Of a stretch of DNA of 64,000 bases, positions 1 to 11,300 are shown piece by piece; the first letter of the stretch is position 1, and each line of letters opens with the position of its first letter. This stretch comes from Dicyema japonicum (taxonomy: Eukaryota > Dicyemida > Rhombozoa > Dicyemidae), in contig RDEW01000007.1 in the NCBI GenBank assembly GCA_011109175.1, forward strand, positions 1,068,295 to 1,132,294, read 5' to 3'. The notes below the pieces were generated by a model, which saw nothing but the letters and a program-made list of their open reading frames with translations, ran no database searches and was not told the origin of the DNA. The position numbers and the translations under genes were made by a program.

Positions 1-880
1 AAATGGGAGAAACAAATAAAACAAGCAGAAAAACTTAAACCAATTAGCCACGTATACCACATGGGCCACGCGGCGAATCACTGGATTCAAACCCACGACC
101 TTCAGATTCGATGCAATCAGACATTACATAAGGCCAACATTATCAAATAGAAAATAAAATTATTCGTAAGCGAATAAAATTAAATATTTAATTTTTAACA
201 AAAAAATATAATATATTGATTTTATTAGAGGAAAGTGGCGGATATCAACTAAGTACCTGTAAATCATTTACTTTTCAGATAATTTTCCTTATTTTAGTGA
301 ATCTTTAACCTTCTCTCGAATGCACTGAAAAGTTTCATACCCCAACGACACATAAAAAGCCACAGTCCTTAACTCCACGCTTTGAGGCAAAAGAGCCCCG
401 AAGGATGTCGAACAACTTTCGAAAACATAGTCATAATGTTAATATTGTCGAGGTATCTTTAATACCACTACTTGAATATATTCTGGTTCTCATAAAATCT
501 CGTAGAAACGTTTTTATTTGCTGTTAACAAATATGTCCCAAATGTTCTTTTAGAATTCTTCACTCAGAGATTCCAAGTTATTCCTATTTTACCTCAAAAA
601 GAGCGTATAAATTGTCTTGTTTCTCGGATACTTCCAGTTTACGTTCAATCCTGTCAAAATTTTTTTTTTTCAAATATTCTTAGGTGTTTGAAACAAATGA
701 TGCTATGTTTATCTCATTCTTTAAATTTCCAACAAGTCCTTCGTTCCCCCTAATCGAAAACAGGACTTTTAGATCGTGACGTTGTTGTAGTTGTCGAATT
801 TTATTAAAAAAGTAATTTTATTCCAAAATTGGTTAACTAACGCAGAACCTGTAAGTCGATGAATAACGACGCATTTAATT
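1..880. other. intergenic AT-rich, tRNA-like remnant near 70-150
   Basis: No coding region can be supported. On the minus strand around 70-150 there is a B-box-like GGTTTGAATCC preceded by a weak A-box-like stretch, so a decayed tRNA-derived SINE head is possible. The remainder is AT-rich and featureless to me. Confidence 0.3.
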
Positions 881-884
881 ATTT

Positions 885-1000
885 AGACGGCCGATACGGC
901 TTGCATGGGCTCGATGAGCATTGGGCCAAGTTGAGGTCACTTTTGAAGCGCTTAGAATCATGTGATTAGTTAGTTGCTGAAACTTGAAAACTTTAATATT
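885..1000 (+). mobile_element. Jockey-like LINE, 3' end remnant
   Basis: The sequence GAGCATTGGGCCAAG followed by TGTGATTAGTTAGT matches the 3' coding end and tail of the larger Jockey-like copy at 57950-59225, where GCATTGGGCCAAGATG precedes ATTACGTGATTAGTTAGT. Only about 110 bp of the 3' end survives, as expected for a 5'-truncated LINE insertion. It is not functional. Confidence 0.55.
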
Positions 1001-1334
1001 CGTTAGCTGCAAAATGACAATTTATTTGTATGCAAAAAATCACTTCAATTTGATTTAATTCTACGCAAATTCTGAAAGCAGCACAATCGCTAATAAATTT
1101 TTTCGTTCGTTTTTTAATTTGATTTTCATTCAAGTAAAAAGTCCTAAAAGTGTCATATTTATTATCGAGACGTTAGTTTTTTACAATATGAAACGGTTTA
1201 TTATTGATTCTACGCACACTGATAAATTTATTAATCGGCATTTACCATTGGTTTTTCCTTTTACTACAAAAATATCATATTGTTGGTCACTAAGTTCAAA
1301 TTTTTTTTGACTGTTCTACTATTCCTTTTTACTA

Positions 1335-1553
1335 GAATGGCTCCTAGTGCCGGACTAGAAAAAAAGGAACTTTTGCTTTCCCCCATTCCACTGGAGTGGT
1401 TTCCACTACTGCAAGAAATAAACGTCTTTTACCTTATATGGTGGTTCTGATGAAGGACTCCTTTCCTCTAACAATGTAAACTGGATAAACTTAACTAGTT
1501 TTTTACTGTTGACTTTTTTCTCGGTGTATCTGGGGTTAATAAATTAATTCAGT
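1335..1553 (+). repeat. short interspersed repeat with TAA-rich tail, copy 1
   Basis: This copy is similar along its length to 53037-53252, and its 3' end also matches 17765-17845. Shared blocks are CATTCCACTGGAG, a TTTCCAC..CTGCAAG segment, and a 3' end resembling GTATCAGGGGTTAATAAAT. No open frame is conserved between copies. It is probably a SINE or the non-coding 3' end of a LINE; no tRNA-type A/B boxes are clear. Confidence 0.55.
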
Positions 1554-2100
1554 CAAGTTTTTGGATCTTCCAATGTTTTCAGCCTTAATATGACTAACGC
1601 TGTCATTCAACCTGTCTCTTATATATCGCAAAATGTAAAACCTTTAGACTCCGTAAAATCAATTCATAACACTATCCATAGCTGATTTCATATCTAAGAG
1701 AGCGAACCACGTGTCATGACAGAAAGTTCAAAAAGAAAATAGAATTGTCATTTTCGACAAAACTTAGTTGTCCAATTGATGTTTATCTAGATTCATCAAA
1801 CTGGAGACTGTATGGACTTTTCTAATACGTTTCACATCTGGGACAAAATATCACCAGCCATATCCTGAATTCTTCAAGATATTGTATCATTCGACAGAAG
1901 AACCTTTTTAAATTTAGATGCAAAATCATCAATGAGTAAATTCTTACGAAACCTTGACTTGGTTCTCTGATTTGAAGGAATTCTGGAAATAAGCCTCAAA
2001 ACTGTACAATAATTGTTTTTCAGGTGGAATATATTCGAGCAAAAAGATCGATGAGCAAAATATATGAACGTTTACCACCACACATCACATCATTGGATTT
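1554..2100. other. no recognisable feature
   Basis: I see no supported gene or repeat in this stretch. Confidence 0.4.
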
Positions 2101-2104
2101 GCGT

Positions 2105-2470
2105 GAGTATTATTATATTAAAAAGCACTCCCGAGAAAACATACAATTAGTTAAGTTTCCTTGTGCCGTATTCCGAATCATCCTCTCCGTTAGCTTCGAC
2201 AATGATCTTAGTTGTCCACTAGTTCTCTTAGATAGTCCAGGTCGTCCGCCATTTCCATTATAATATCAGACGATGTTTACACTCTTGTAACGTAGTGAAT
2301 CAGGTCCTGATGGACTGCAAATCCGAGACCATAATGTAGGCAGGCCGACGGGAGTGTAAATAGGTAGAATTTTCCAAACAATTCTGTACACGGTCGTTTT
2401 TGTCTCTTGTAGACAGCAGACAGAGACGTCATAATTGGTTAGATCGCATACCAGTTGGTGTTTCATGTAA
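2105..2470 (-). mobile_element. RTE-like LINE, internally deleted copy
   Basis: On the minus strand, 2466 to 2270 encodes an endonuclease N-terminal fragment with the hallmark VSVCCLQETKTT, typical of apurinic endonucleases of non-LTR elements. It is followed at 2267-2105 by a 3' tail that encodes EMADDLDYLRELV-like sequence and matches the insertion at 35716-35878. The reverse transcriptase between them is missing, so the copy is internally deleted and dead. Confidence 0.6.
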
Positions 2471-3475
2471 GATTGTATAAGTCCTCTGGAATTGAAAATC
2501 CCAGAGTGAACGGAGAAGTCGGTAAGGAATACGAATCCTAATCGGAGATTTTTCTGCGTGAGTGTCCGGTCATTAAATACAACAAAAATAATTACTTTAA
2601 CTAAAAAATAAAATCTCGATCAAATAAGACTAATCAACCAAAAAAACCAAAAAACGACAAAGCACAGTAATAACCGAGGCAGCTAATAAAGCAGTGACAA
2701 TTTCGAAGGACAAAATAATATCGACATACACATATAGAGGATCATCGACAGGTAATCAATGATCACATAGCGTCTCTCGATACGTCAAAATTTAAAGGAA
2801 GCAGGTCATTGATTCTGCTAGACAGAATCAGATCGCTCGTCGCGAAGAAAAAATGATAAGAAATTTAAAAAAATATGATAAATTCAAGGTCATTATACCG
2901 CAAAATCGATTGTTACAATTCATATAGAAAGTTGCTCAATTTTAATATCAGTGTCTTAAGCGATCTTAAAAAGAGATCTTCTAAGGCCCTATGACTTAAC
3001 TTGTCTCGGCGACAACAGTCTGCTCATGAAATCTAATCAGAGGCTGTTGCAATTTGGTTATTTAAAGTTCTCGAATACTAGCGATGCCTCCTTTACATTC
3101 AATGGGGAATCCTATAATTTTGACTGCAAAAAGGTGTATGCAGATGTCACAGTGCGATTCAGATTTTTGCAGAGATAAAAAACTGTGATCATAATACGAA
3201 AACCTTGACTACTTAAAAGAGAAAGCAAGAAAAGAGCTACTTAAAAGAGGATAATTACGAAATTATTATGAAAGTGCTTGGGACTATTTAAAATGAAAAA
3301 AACAACGAGAAAATTAATAGCAGTTAAAGAACAGGAAGATATTCCATTGATCTTATATTTCGGCATTTAATAACAAATGTGATGAGTCCGATGATTGTAA
3401 GTTAGAAAAGAGAACATAATTCCTATAATCATAAAATTTTTTGAATCATTAGAATTTGTATTTTTTCCAGGAGTT
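2471..3475. other. no recognisable feature
   Basis: AT-rich sequence without a supported gene or repeat. Confidence 0.4.
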
Positions 3476-3479
3476 ACTT

Positions 3480-4156
3480 TTTCAAAACACTCCGACTCTA
3501 AAATTCAGGAAAAATCAAACCTTTTCCAGTATAATGGGAATTAAACTCACTTTGAAGAATTTGTGCCTTAAATGATGAAAACTCAGCATATATGTCATCA
3601 GAAAATTTAGTGAGAGACAATTTGAAGTTACAGAATTTCCAACATCAATCAATTTGCTCTTATTAGGACTCCAAGACCCATTATAGATTTCATCGATGAC
3701 TATCTGAAAATTGGAGATATAATATTTGTTTTGAGACAAAATAAAAGTAAAAAGTATTTCAAAATGTCGCCTCTTAAGAGATAACTCAACACTATTGTCA
3801 TCAAAATTAATCTTCGTCTCCAGATTCGCGAAAACTAACAAATTATCAATCTAATATTAAAATATACAATTTACAATTTTAACAGTGTGATTATAAAAAA
3901 AGGTGATTCTAAAATGCCCACTTAATATTCCTTTCAGTCGATTTTCCGCAATAAAATACCAATATTGAACATTTGGATCGTTAGATGGATCACAGTCATG
4001 TGCTGAATTAAATTATGTCAAACCTTTTCCAATAAAAAATGGATTGATTGTTTAATGTAGTATTCTATCACCAAAGAATATAATGTGAGATATAACCATT
4101 CTCAAAACTTACGGACATATATCCGCATCTGTAATAATCTCCATGTTTAATATTTG
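3480..4156 (-). CDS. unrecognised multi-exon gene with tiny introns
   Basis: On the minus strand an open segment at about 3990-3870 (NDPNVQYWYFIAENRL) joins the next segment (LLVFANLETKINFDD, about 3850 to 3515) by removing a 24-nt GT...AG intron at about 3874-3851. The join keeps the frame open. A 23-nt candidate intron near 3515-3493 would lead to a stop shortly after. A possible start, ATG, lies at about 4144. The protein would be about 170-190 residues. I do not recognise the family: there is no signal peptide, membrane segment or known motif. Support comes from frame continuity across consensus short introns, not from homology. Exon limits at the 5' side are unsettled. Confidence 0.4.
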
Positions 4157-4169
4157 GTAGATTTGTTGT

Positions 4170-5455
4170 ATTTGTGTAGGTTTTATTATCTTTGAGTGTT
4201 AACTATTAAATACTAGAATTTAATTCTATTTTTATTGAGATGTTGTAAAATTTGTCTGAAAATTCAATAAAAAATTGGTAGATCAAATTATTTGTTTGAT
4301 TGTAATTGGCATTTTCATAATACAAGAAATAGTTTTAATTGAATAATGTTTGTCTACCATTATTATTCATAAATACATTTGTAAGTGTACTTTTCAATAA
4401 CTTTTAAAATATACTGACTTTGGATGTTTAAAGTCGAAATTCGTAATTGAAAACAAATACAGTAACAACAACATAATATGTATAATGAACACGTCGATGT
4501 GTATAATTTAGGTCACTTGTTATATTATTGAATTTATTTTTAATAATTAAAAAAATGATTTTTATATTAATTTTATAATTATACTTATTTTCGTGAATTC
4601 ATTAATCAAGAAAGTCCTCCATATTGCAATGTTAACGTCTTTAAGAATTTCATGGTATTTTATCGTAATCTACCAAAAGTCCTTCAGTTTTGGCGGAATC
4701 TTTAATGATCGAAAAAAATTTAATCAGCGATATTCGTAAATGATCAAAACAAATATTTAATGCACAATCGAATAAATATTTATTACCAAATGATTTAATA
4801 TATCTTTAAATTGTAAACGTATTTCCTTTAATCGTCAGGGAAAATGGGTTCTCAATTATGAGACTGGCCACTAGTAGTTAACTGCTTGTTTTTGTATTAA
4901 ACCGTTTTTATTAAAAAAAAGATTAATACTAGGAGAATATTCTGAAGTGAATTGAATATAAAAATTAATGCCAGTATTAACAAATAATACAGATATTCAT
5001 TAATAGGTGGCATAAAAGGAATTCATACACAGATCGTTAATTCATACACAAATTAATTAATTAATTTTTGCTTCTTTTATTGCTTAAAGTGGATAGGATA
5101 AGATAGTAAATTAATTTATTGGTGGACCCCTATTCTTTAAATGTCTAATTAATTACATACTATGTCTCCCGGTGGTATGAATATTTGGATTTGTTTTTTC
5201 TCAAATCATTGCGAAATTAGCCTAAAGGTCACGAACAATGAAGCCAATGACAATTCCATCTAAAATTGAATGTTGTCATAAACTCATTTTATTAAAATTA
5301 TACAATTTTATTTATTTAACAGCCCTTACGGAAGAAGTATGTATTGTTTCCATAACTTAAACCTCACCTTAGGCAGTCACACTATATTTTAAGAGTAATA
5401 GGAGAAATGTTTATTAATCCAAGTGTTATCTAAGACATTTAAAAATTTCTTAATT
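4170..5455. other. AT-rich intergenic
   Basis: Very AT-rich, with short homopolymers and no supported gene or repeat. Confidence 0.4.
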
Positions 5456-5459
5456 TTTT

Positions 5460-5580
5460 TTCTTGTTTGTGAGTCCCAGAAGACAATTCAGTTCGCAGAT
5501 GATACGCTCGCTGATAACGGCGTCACTCGTAACCCCAATTTTATTTTTGTTATAATTTTTGGGATTTTTTTGACTTTATA
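5460..5580 (+). mobile_element. possible LINE reverse transcriptase scrap
   Basis: An open frame reads TIQFADDTLADNG, resembling the F/Y-A-D-D catalytic box of Jockey-type reverse transcriptases. It is very short and isolated, so the call is tentative. Confidence 0.3.
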
Positions 5581-5699
5581 AATGCGAAATTTTGACTTAA
5601 AAAATTGCAATCTTCGTATCCTTATCTTATCGAGACTTTATTTAATGATGAAAATTCAGCGTTCTCAATCCTTTTGGGTGCTTAAACTCGAGAGATACC

Positions 5700-6800
5700 T
5701 CGTTTTGTTGTTTAGTGACGAACCTAGACGGCCTTGTTTTGAAGGACATGTCTGTGTCTTCTGGGTTTTCTGTGTGATGCCCTCGACCCTGAATCACTAT
5801 TCTCCAAGTAGCTGGGATTATTTGGAAATGGCGTTAATATCGGAATCTGTTCATGAATTTTTGGAACGACCGATTACACTTGATGATACTGGTAGTGATC
5901 ATTTACCAATCCTTTATAAACTCTAAAGTCTATTCGATTAACAAAAATTTCCTTTTGACAACAAAAATGTTATAATTTTTTTGAAAAGGAAACAATGTTT
6001 GAAAAACGAACTACGTCGATGTCTGATCCTCATGACCGTATGCTCATGGAGCTAGAGATTATGATGATCAGGCAAGAAATACGCAGATTAGAAATAGTTA
6101 AGAATAATAATTTTTGAAAAGCTCAGTGGAGCGAATTGTATCGAAAAAAACCCAAACTTTTGGAAAGTCTAAATAAAGTAACCGGACGTAAATCCAAAAT
6201 AGAAATTCCACTGTTGCCATGTCATGTGGGTCTCCTGTATTTTTAGAAAAGATTCCTATCCTGTTTAGGAGACGAACTCTCGAAAATACAGCAGATTAAC
6301 CCTGATGAGCGACTGTCTCGTTTGGCCATCAGTTTTCTAAAAGAAAAGCTGGAAAATTGATTAGTTCTTTACCTCCACAGCCCTATAAATACTGAGAAGT
6401 TGAAAATGCGGTAAATGCACCAAAACCAATGTTTGGAAAGGGCAAGATCGCTATTTGTTAATTCAAGAAGCACCCCAGGTACTCTATGAATATCTGGGAT
6501 GTCTCTATACGTGCAGTATCAGGTTGGGTTATATACATTCGCATTAAAATTTTGCAAAGGTTTTCTTGGAGACCTCTAAACCCTACACCTTTTGATGAAT
6601 TTGTGAGGAAATCCGGAGCCTTACTACCCTACAAAAAAGTTAGAAACCCCCGCCAAATCCAGAAATGCGTTGGATCCCGGGAAAAACACCGAGCAAGAAT
6701 GAGATGGCTATTCGAGGCGACCGGAATCACCTGGCGGCTATGTAGTTATTTAGTCGGTGATTTTTTGTATTTAATAATGATAATTGGAAATTGACAGAGG
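5700..6800 (+). mobile_element. Jockey-like LINE, internally deleted copy
   Basis: The frame at 5820-5926 ends with LDDTGSDHLPI, the conserved SDH region of the LINE endonuclease. At 6540-6780 the C-terminal region (WRPLNPTPFDEF, then HRARMRWLFEATGIT) is almost identical to the copy ending at about 27080. The palm domain of the reverse transcriptase is absent. The 3' end reads GGCTATGTAGTTATTTA followed by a TAATAATGATAA tail. It is a dead element. Confidence 0.7.
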
Positions 6801-7059
6801 TCAGGAAATTCGTGAATCTGGAAAACCTGGGTATTTAACAATCAGTTATCGGCCAATTGATTTTCTAAAGCTCATTCATTGATTTTCCCTCATCAATTAG
6901 TTATGATAACTGTTTTTTTACGTAAAATAAAGTGTGGATCCTACCAGGAAAGAGCAATAGCTGATAAGGCTCTCCGTAAAATGCAGTATTATATAAACTA
7001 CTACTTCAGACAAAAATGAAAGAACATCAAACACTGTCGGCTCTTCAGAAAATCAGTTA

Positions 7060-7206
7060 TCATTTCACGGGTTCTGTAATAGATCACCTGACGACGGTGT
7101 TACTCGTCAAGCCTTGAAGTATCTTAGATGCATGATCTTTGAACCAGAATTGACAGTAGCGAGATTCAAACCGGACATCTGAATTTTGTCTGGTACTTCT
7201 AACACT
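7060..7206 (-). mobile_element. tRNA-derived SINE, divergent subfamily
   Basis: On the minus strand a polymerase III A-box-like GGATGGCGCAGTGTTAGAAG is followed by a B-box-like GGTTTGAATCTCGC, then GCATCTAAGATAC and CTTGACGAGTAACACCGTCG. The last two blocks align with GCATCTACGATGC and TTTGACGAGTGACGCCGTCA in the main SINE family at 43293 and 59471. The head differs from the main family while the central part is conserved, which suggests two SINE subfamilies sharing a central domain. Confidence 0.55.
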
Positions 7207-7439
7207 GCGCCATCCGACAAAAATTCTATTATTTGTTACAAGGTTTTCAGATTTGTTTATAACTTTTTAAAATGTTTAATATTATTAAAGGCAACTATCG
7301 TAGAATAATAATTTTTATATTTCCACACGTGCTGCACGTAAAGCGATTTTTCGGATCAATCTTGTCCATCCTCCCTGTTACTCGCCAAACTTCTCATAGC
7401 ATCCAGGTCCTCCCCAATATACAATTCGGATCGCGGAAT

Positions 7440-8155
7440 TAGACAATGGTTACTGCTAAGGGAAAGAACGACACGAAAGCCACGCAGCAGCACTTCTCGT
7501 CCTCCGGAAGTGCTACGGCTGATTATTCACTTTGGATAACAAGACGCCGTACAAGGCAAAACCTGCTAAACCTGCAAATGATCTTACGAAACACACCCCA
7601 CGAAAGTGGCCAACCTACAGACGAACCAATGAAAGCAGATCCTATAGACACCGGACTCTATTGATCACAGTCGATTCTACTATGAGTGCGATAAAGATTG
7701 CAAACGTTCTACGATGCTATGACCAGTACGGATTATGAGGATGAACACGTTGACATTCTTCGGCTTCCCAAATGGTAGTCAGAAATCAGATGGCATGCTT
7801 CAATAGATCTGTCGTTTTTCTGTTAACACACTTTGTAAGCAATAGATGCCCGGTGGAGGCTATTTGGACATGTACTAAGAATGAACTCGGACGCACCCGC
7901 TAACAAATCGATGGAAAATTTCTTTGCGACAAACCTTCTCGCGGACGACTTAGATCGACAATTCCACCTGCCTTAAATAAAAATCTAAATCGTGTGAGAA
8001 AAAATCTAAAGACGGGGACGACCTGGACGAATTGAGATCACTAGCAGAGGAAGATGGAAGAGATTAACTATAAATATAGTTTCCATGAGTGTTGCACATG
8101 CAGAGCTATACAAATTATGGTTTTCGTGAAAGTGTCATAATAACAGTCATTTGAT
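7440..8155 (+). mobile_element. RTE-like LINE 3' portion
   Basis: The stretch at 7855-8070 encodes in broken frames the C-terminal pattern of RTE-like elements: a VEAIWTCTKNE segment equivalent to WRLFGHVLRM, then RLRSTIPPALNKNL and GDDLDELRSLAEED, matching the copy ending at about 62000. The 3' end, with GCAGAGCTATACAAATTATG and TTTCGTGAAAGTGTCATAATAA, resembles the 3' tail of the SINE family here. The upstream open frame at 7446-7664 has no recognised motif and may be part of the element. Confidence 0.55.
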
Positions 8156-8330
8156 TATTAACAATTTATAAAACGAAAGTTCTAATAAGATTTAACAAAA
8201 ATCATGGTGGTAGATAACATATCGTTAAAATAAATCATCTGCAAATTGGTTAAAAATTTGATTTAACAAAATTAATTGAGTTATGAATAATAATAAGTTT
8301 ATTTTGACATCGCTGGCATTGTTTAGATTG

Positions 8331-11300
8331 CTACGAGAAACCACCTTGCAAGGTTTGTGGTGACAGGTCATCGGGGGATCACTATGGAGTTGTAACTTGC
8401 GAAGGATGCAAAGTAACTTAATCATTATAAACTATAGGGGTTTTTCAGACGGTCTCAGATAGCCAATGCGACCTACAAGTGCTTTAAATATGAGACATGT
8501 GAGGTAGACAAAGAGAACAGAAATAAATGTCAACATTGTCGATACAAAAATGTTTGAGTAAGTATTACAATACTGGACACCTGCAGATGGCCTGTCGGGA
8601 GCTTCGATTATTTGATAAACGACGTTAGACTCTTCTGGGACCTAAGTAACTAAATCATTATAACTATAGAACTTTTACGGACGGTCTCAGATAGCCAATG
8701 CGACCTACAAGTGTTTCAAATATGGGACATGCATGGTCGACAAAGAGAACAGAAATTATTGTCAACATTGTCGATACAAAAATGTTTGGAATTGGGAATG
8801 TCCAGAAGTGGTATGTAAAATATATGATGATAATAACTTTTGACTTATCCATTATATTATCTGATAGCTATGAAATTTGGAGAATGTCTAAGAATACAAA
8901 AAACAGAGTTGGGGATTCAGGTTTACTATAACAAACGCATTATACATGATTTTAATGGATCTGCAAATCCATATTCCTCAGAGCGTCAAAAACGAAGTAA
9001 TTTGTAGTAATATTAATAGACGGTTTATCTCCCGAGTTATGACATAAAGTAAGAAAGCAGCCTGATAGTTACAATTACGGCAGTTTGTCAATGAGAAAGT
9101 CCATAGTAAGTATTACAATACTGGACACCTGCAGATGGCCTGTCGGGAGCTTCGATTATTTGATAAACGACGTTAGACTCTTTCTGGGACCTAAGTAACT
9201 AAATCATTATAACTATAGAACTTTTTACGGACGGTCTCAGATAGCCAATGCGACCTACAAGTGTTTAAAATATGAACATGCATGGTCGACAAAGAGAACA
9301 GAAATTATTGTTCAACATTGTCGATACAAAAATGTTTGAGTAAGTATTACAATACTGGACACCTGCAGATGGCCTGTCGGGAGCTTCGATTATTTGATAA
9401 ACGACGTTAGACTCTTCTGGGACCTAAGTAACTAAATCATTATAACTATAGAACTTTTACGGACGGTCTCAGATAGCCAATGCGACCTACAAGTGTTTCA
9501 AATATGGGAAATGCATGGTCGACAAAGATAACAGAAATTATTGTCAACATTGCCGATACAAAAATGTTTGAGTAAGTATTACAATACTGGACACCTGCAG
9601 ATGGCCTGTCGGGAGCTTCGATTATTTGATAAACGACGTTAGACTCTTCTGGGACCTAAGTAACTAAATCATTATAACTATAGAACTTTTACGGACGGTC
9701 TCAGATAGCCAATGCGACCTACAAGTGTTTCAAATATGAGACATGCATGGTCGACAAAGAGAACAGAAATTATTGTCAACATTGTCGATACAAAAATGTT
9801 TGAGTAAGTATTACAATACTGGACACCTGCAGATGGCCTGTCGGGAGCTTCGATTATTTGATAAACGACGTTAGACTCTTCTGGGACCTAAGTAACTAAA
9901 TCATTATAACTATAGAACTTTTACGGACGGTCTCAGATAGCCAATGCGACCTACAAGTGTTTCAAATATGGGAAATGCATGGTCGACAAAGATAACAGAA
10001 TTATTGTCAACATTGCCGATACAAAAATGTTTGAGTAAGTATTACAATACTGGACACCTGCAGATGGCCTGTCGGGAGCTTCGATTATTTGATAAACGAC
10101 GTTAGACTCTTCTGGGACCTAAGTAACTAAATCATTATAACTATAGAACTTTTACGGACGGTCTCAGATAGCCAATGCGACCTACAAGTGTTTCAAATAT
10201 GGGAAATGCATGGTCGACAAAGAGAACAGAAATTATTGTCAACATTGTCGATACAAAAATGTTTGAGTAAGATTACAATACCTGCAGATGGCCTGTCGGG
10301 AGCTTCGATTATTTGATAAACGACGTTAGACTCTTCTGGGACCTAAGTAACTAAATCATTATAACTATAGAACTTTTACGGACGGTCTCAGATAGCCAAT
10401 GCGACCTACAAGTGTTTCAAATATGGACATGCATGGTCGACAAAGAGAACAGAAATTATTGTCAACATTGTCGATACAAAAATGTTTGGAATTGGGAATG
10501 TCCAGAAGTGGTATGTAAAATATATTGATGATAATAACTTTTGACTTATCATTATTATTATCTGATAGCTATGAAATTTGGGAGAATGTCTAAGAATACA
10601 AAAACAGAGTTGGGGATCAGGTTTACTATAACAAACGCATTATACATGATTTTAATGATCTGCAAATCCATATTGCTCTGAACATCAAAAACGAAGTAAT
10701 TTGTACTAATATTAATAGACGGTTATCCCCGAGTTATGACATAAAGTAAGAAAGCAGCTGATAGTTACAATTACGACAGTTTGTCAATGAGAAAGTCCAT
10801 AGTAAGTATTACAATACTGGACACCTGCAGATGGCCTGTCGGGAGCTTCGATTATTTGATAAACGACGTTAGACTCTTCTGGGACCTAAGTAACTAAATC
10901 ATTATAACTATAGAACTTTTACGGACGGTCTCAGATAGCCAATGCGACCTACAAGTGTTTAAAATATGAGACATGCATGGTCGACAAAGAGAACAGAAAT
11001 TATTGTCAACATTGTCGATACAAAAATGTTTGGAATTGGGAATGTCCAGAAGTGGTATGTAAAATATATTGATGATAATAACTTTTGACTTATCATTATT
11101 ATTATCTGATAGCTATGAAATTTGGGAGAATGTCTAAGAATACAAAAACAGAGTTGGGGATCAGGTTTACTATAACAAACGCATTATACATGATTTTAAT
11201 GATCTGCAAATCCATATTGCTCTGAACATCAAAAACGAAGTAATTTGTACTAATATTAATAGACGGTTATCTCCCGAGTTATGACATAAAGTAAGAAAGC

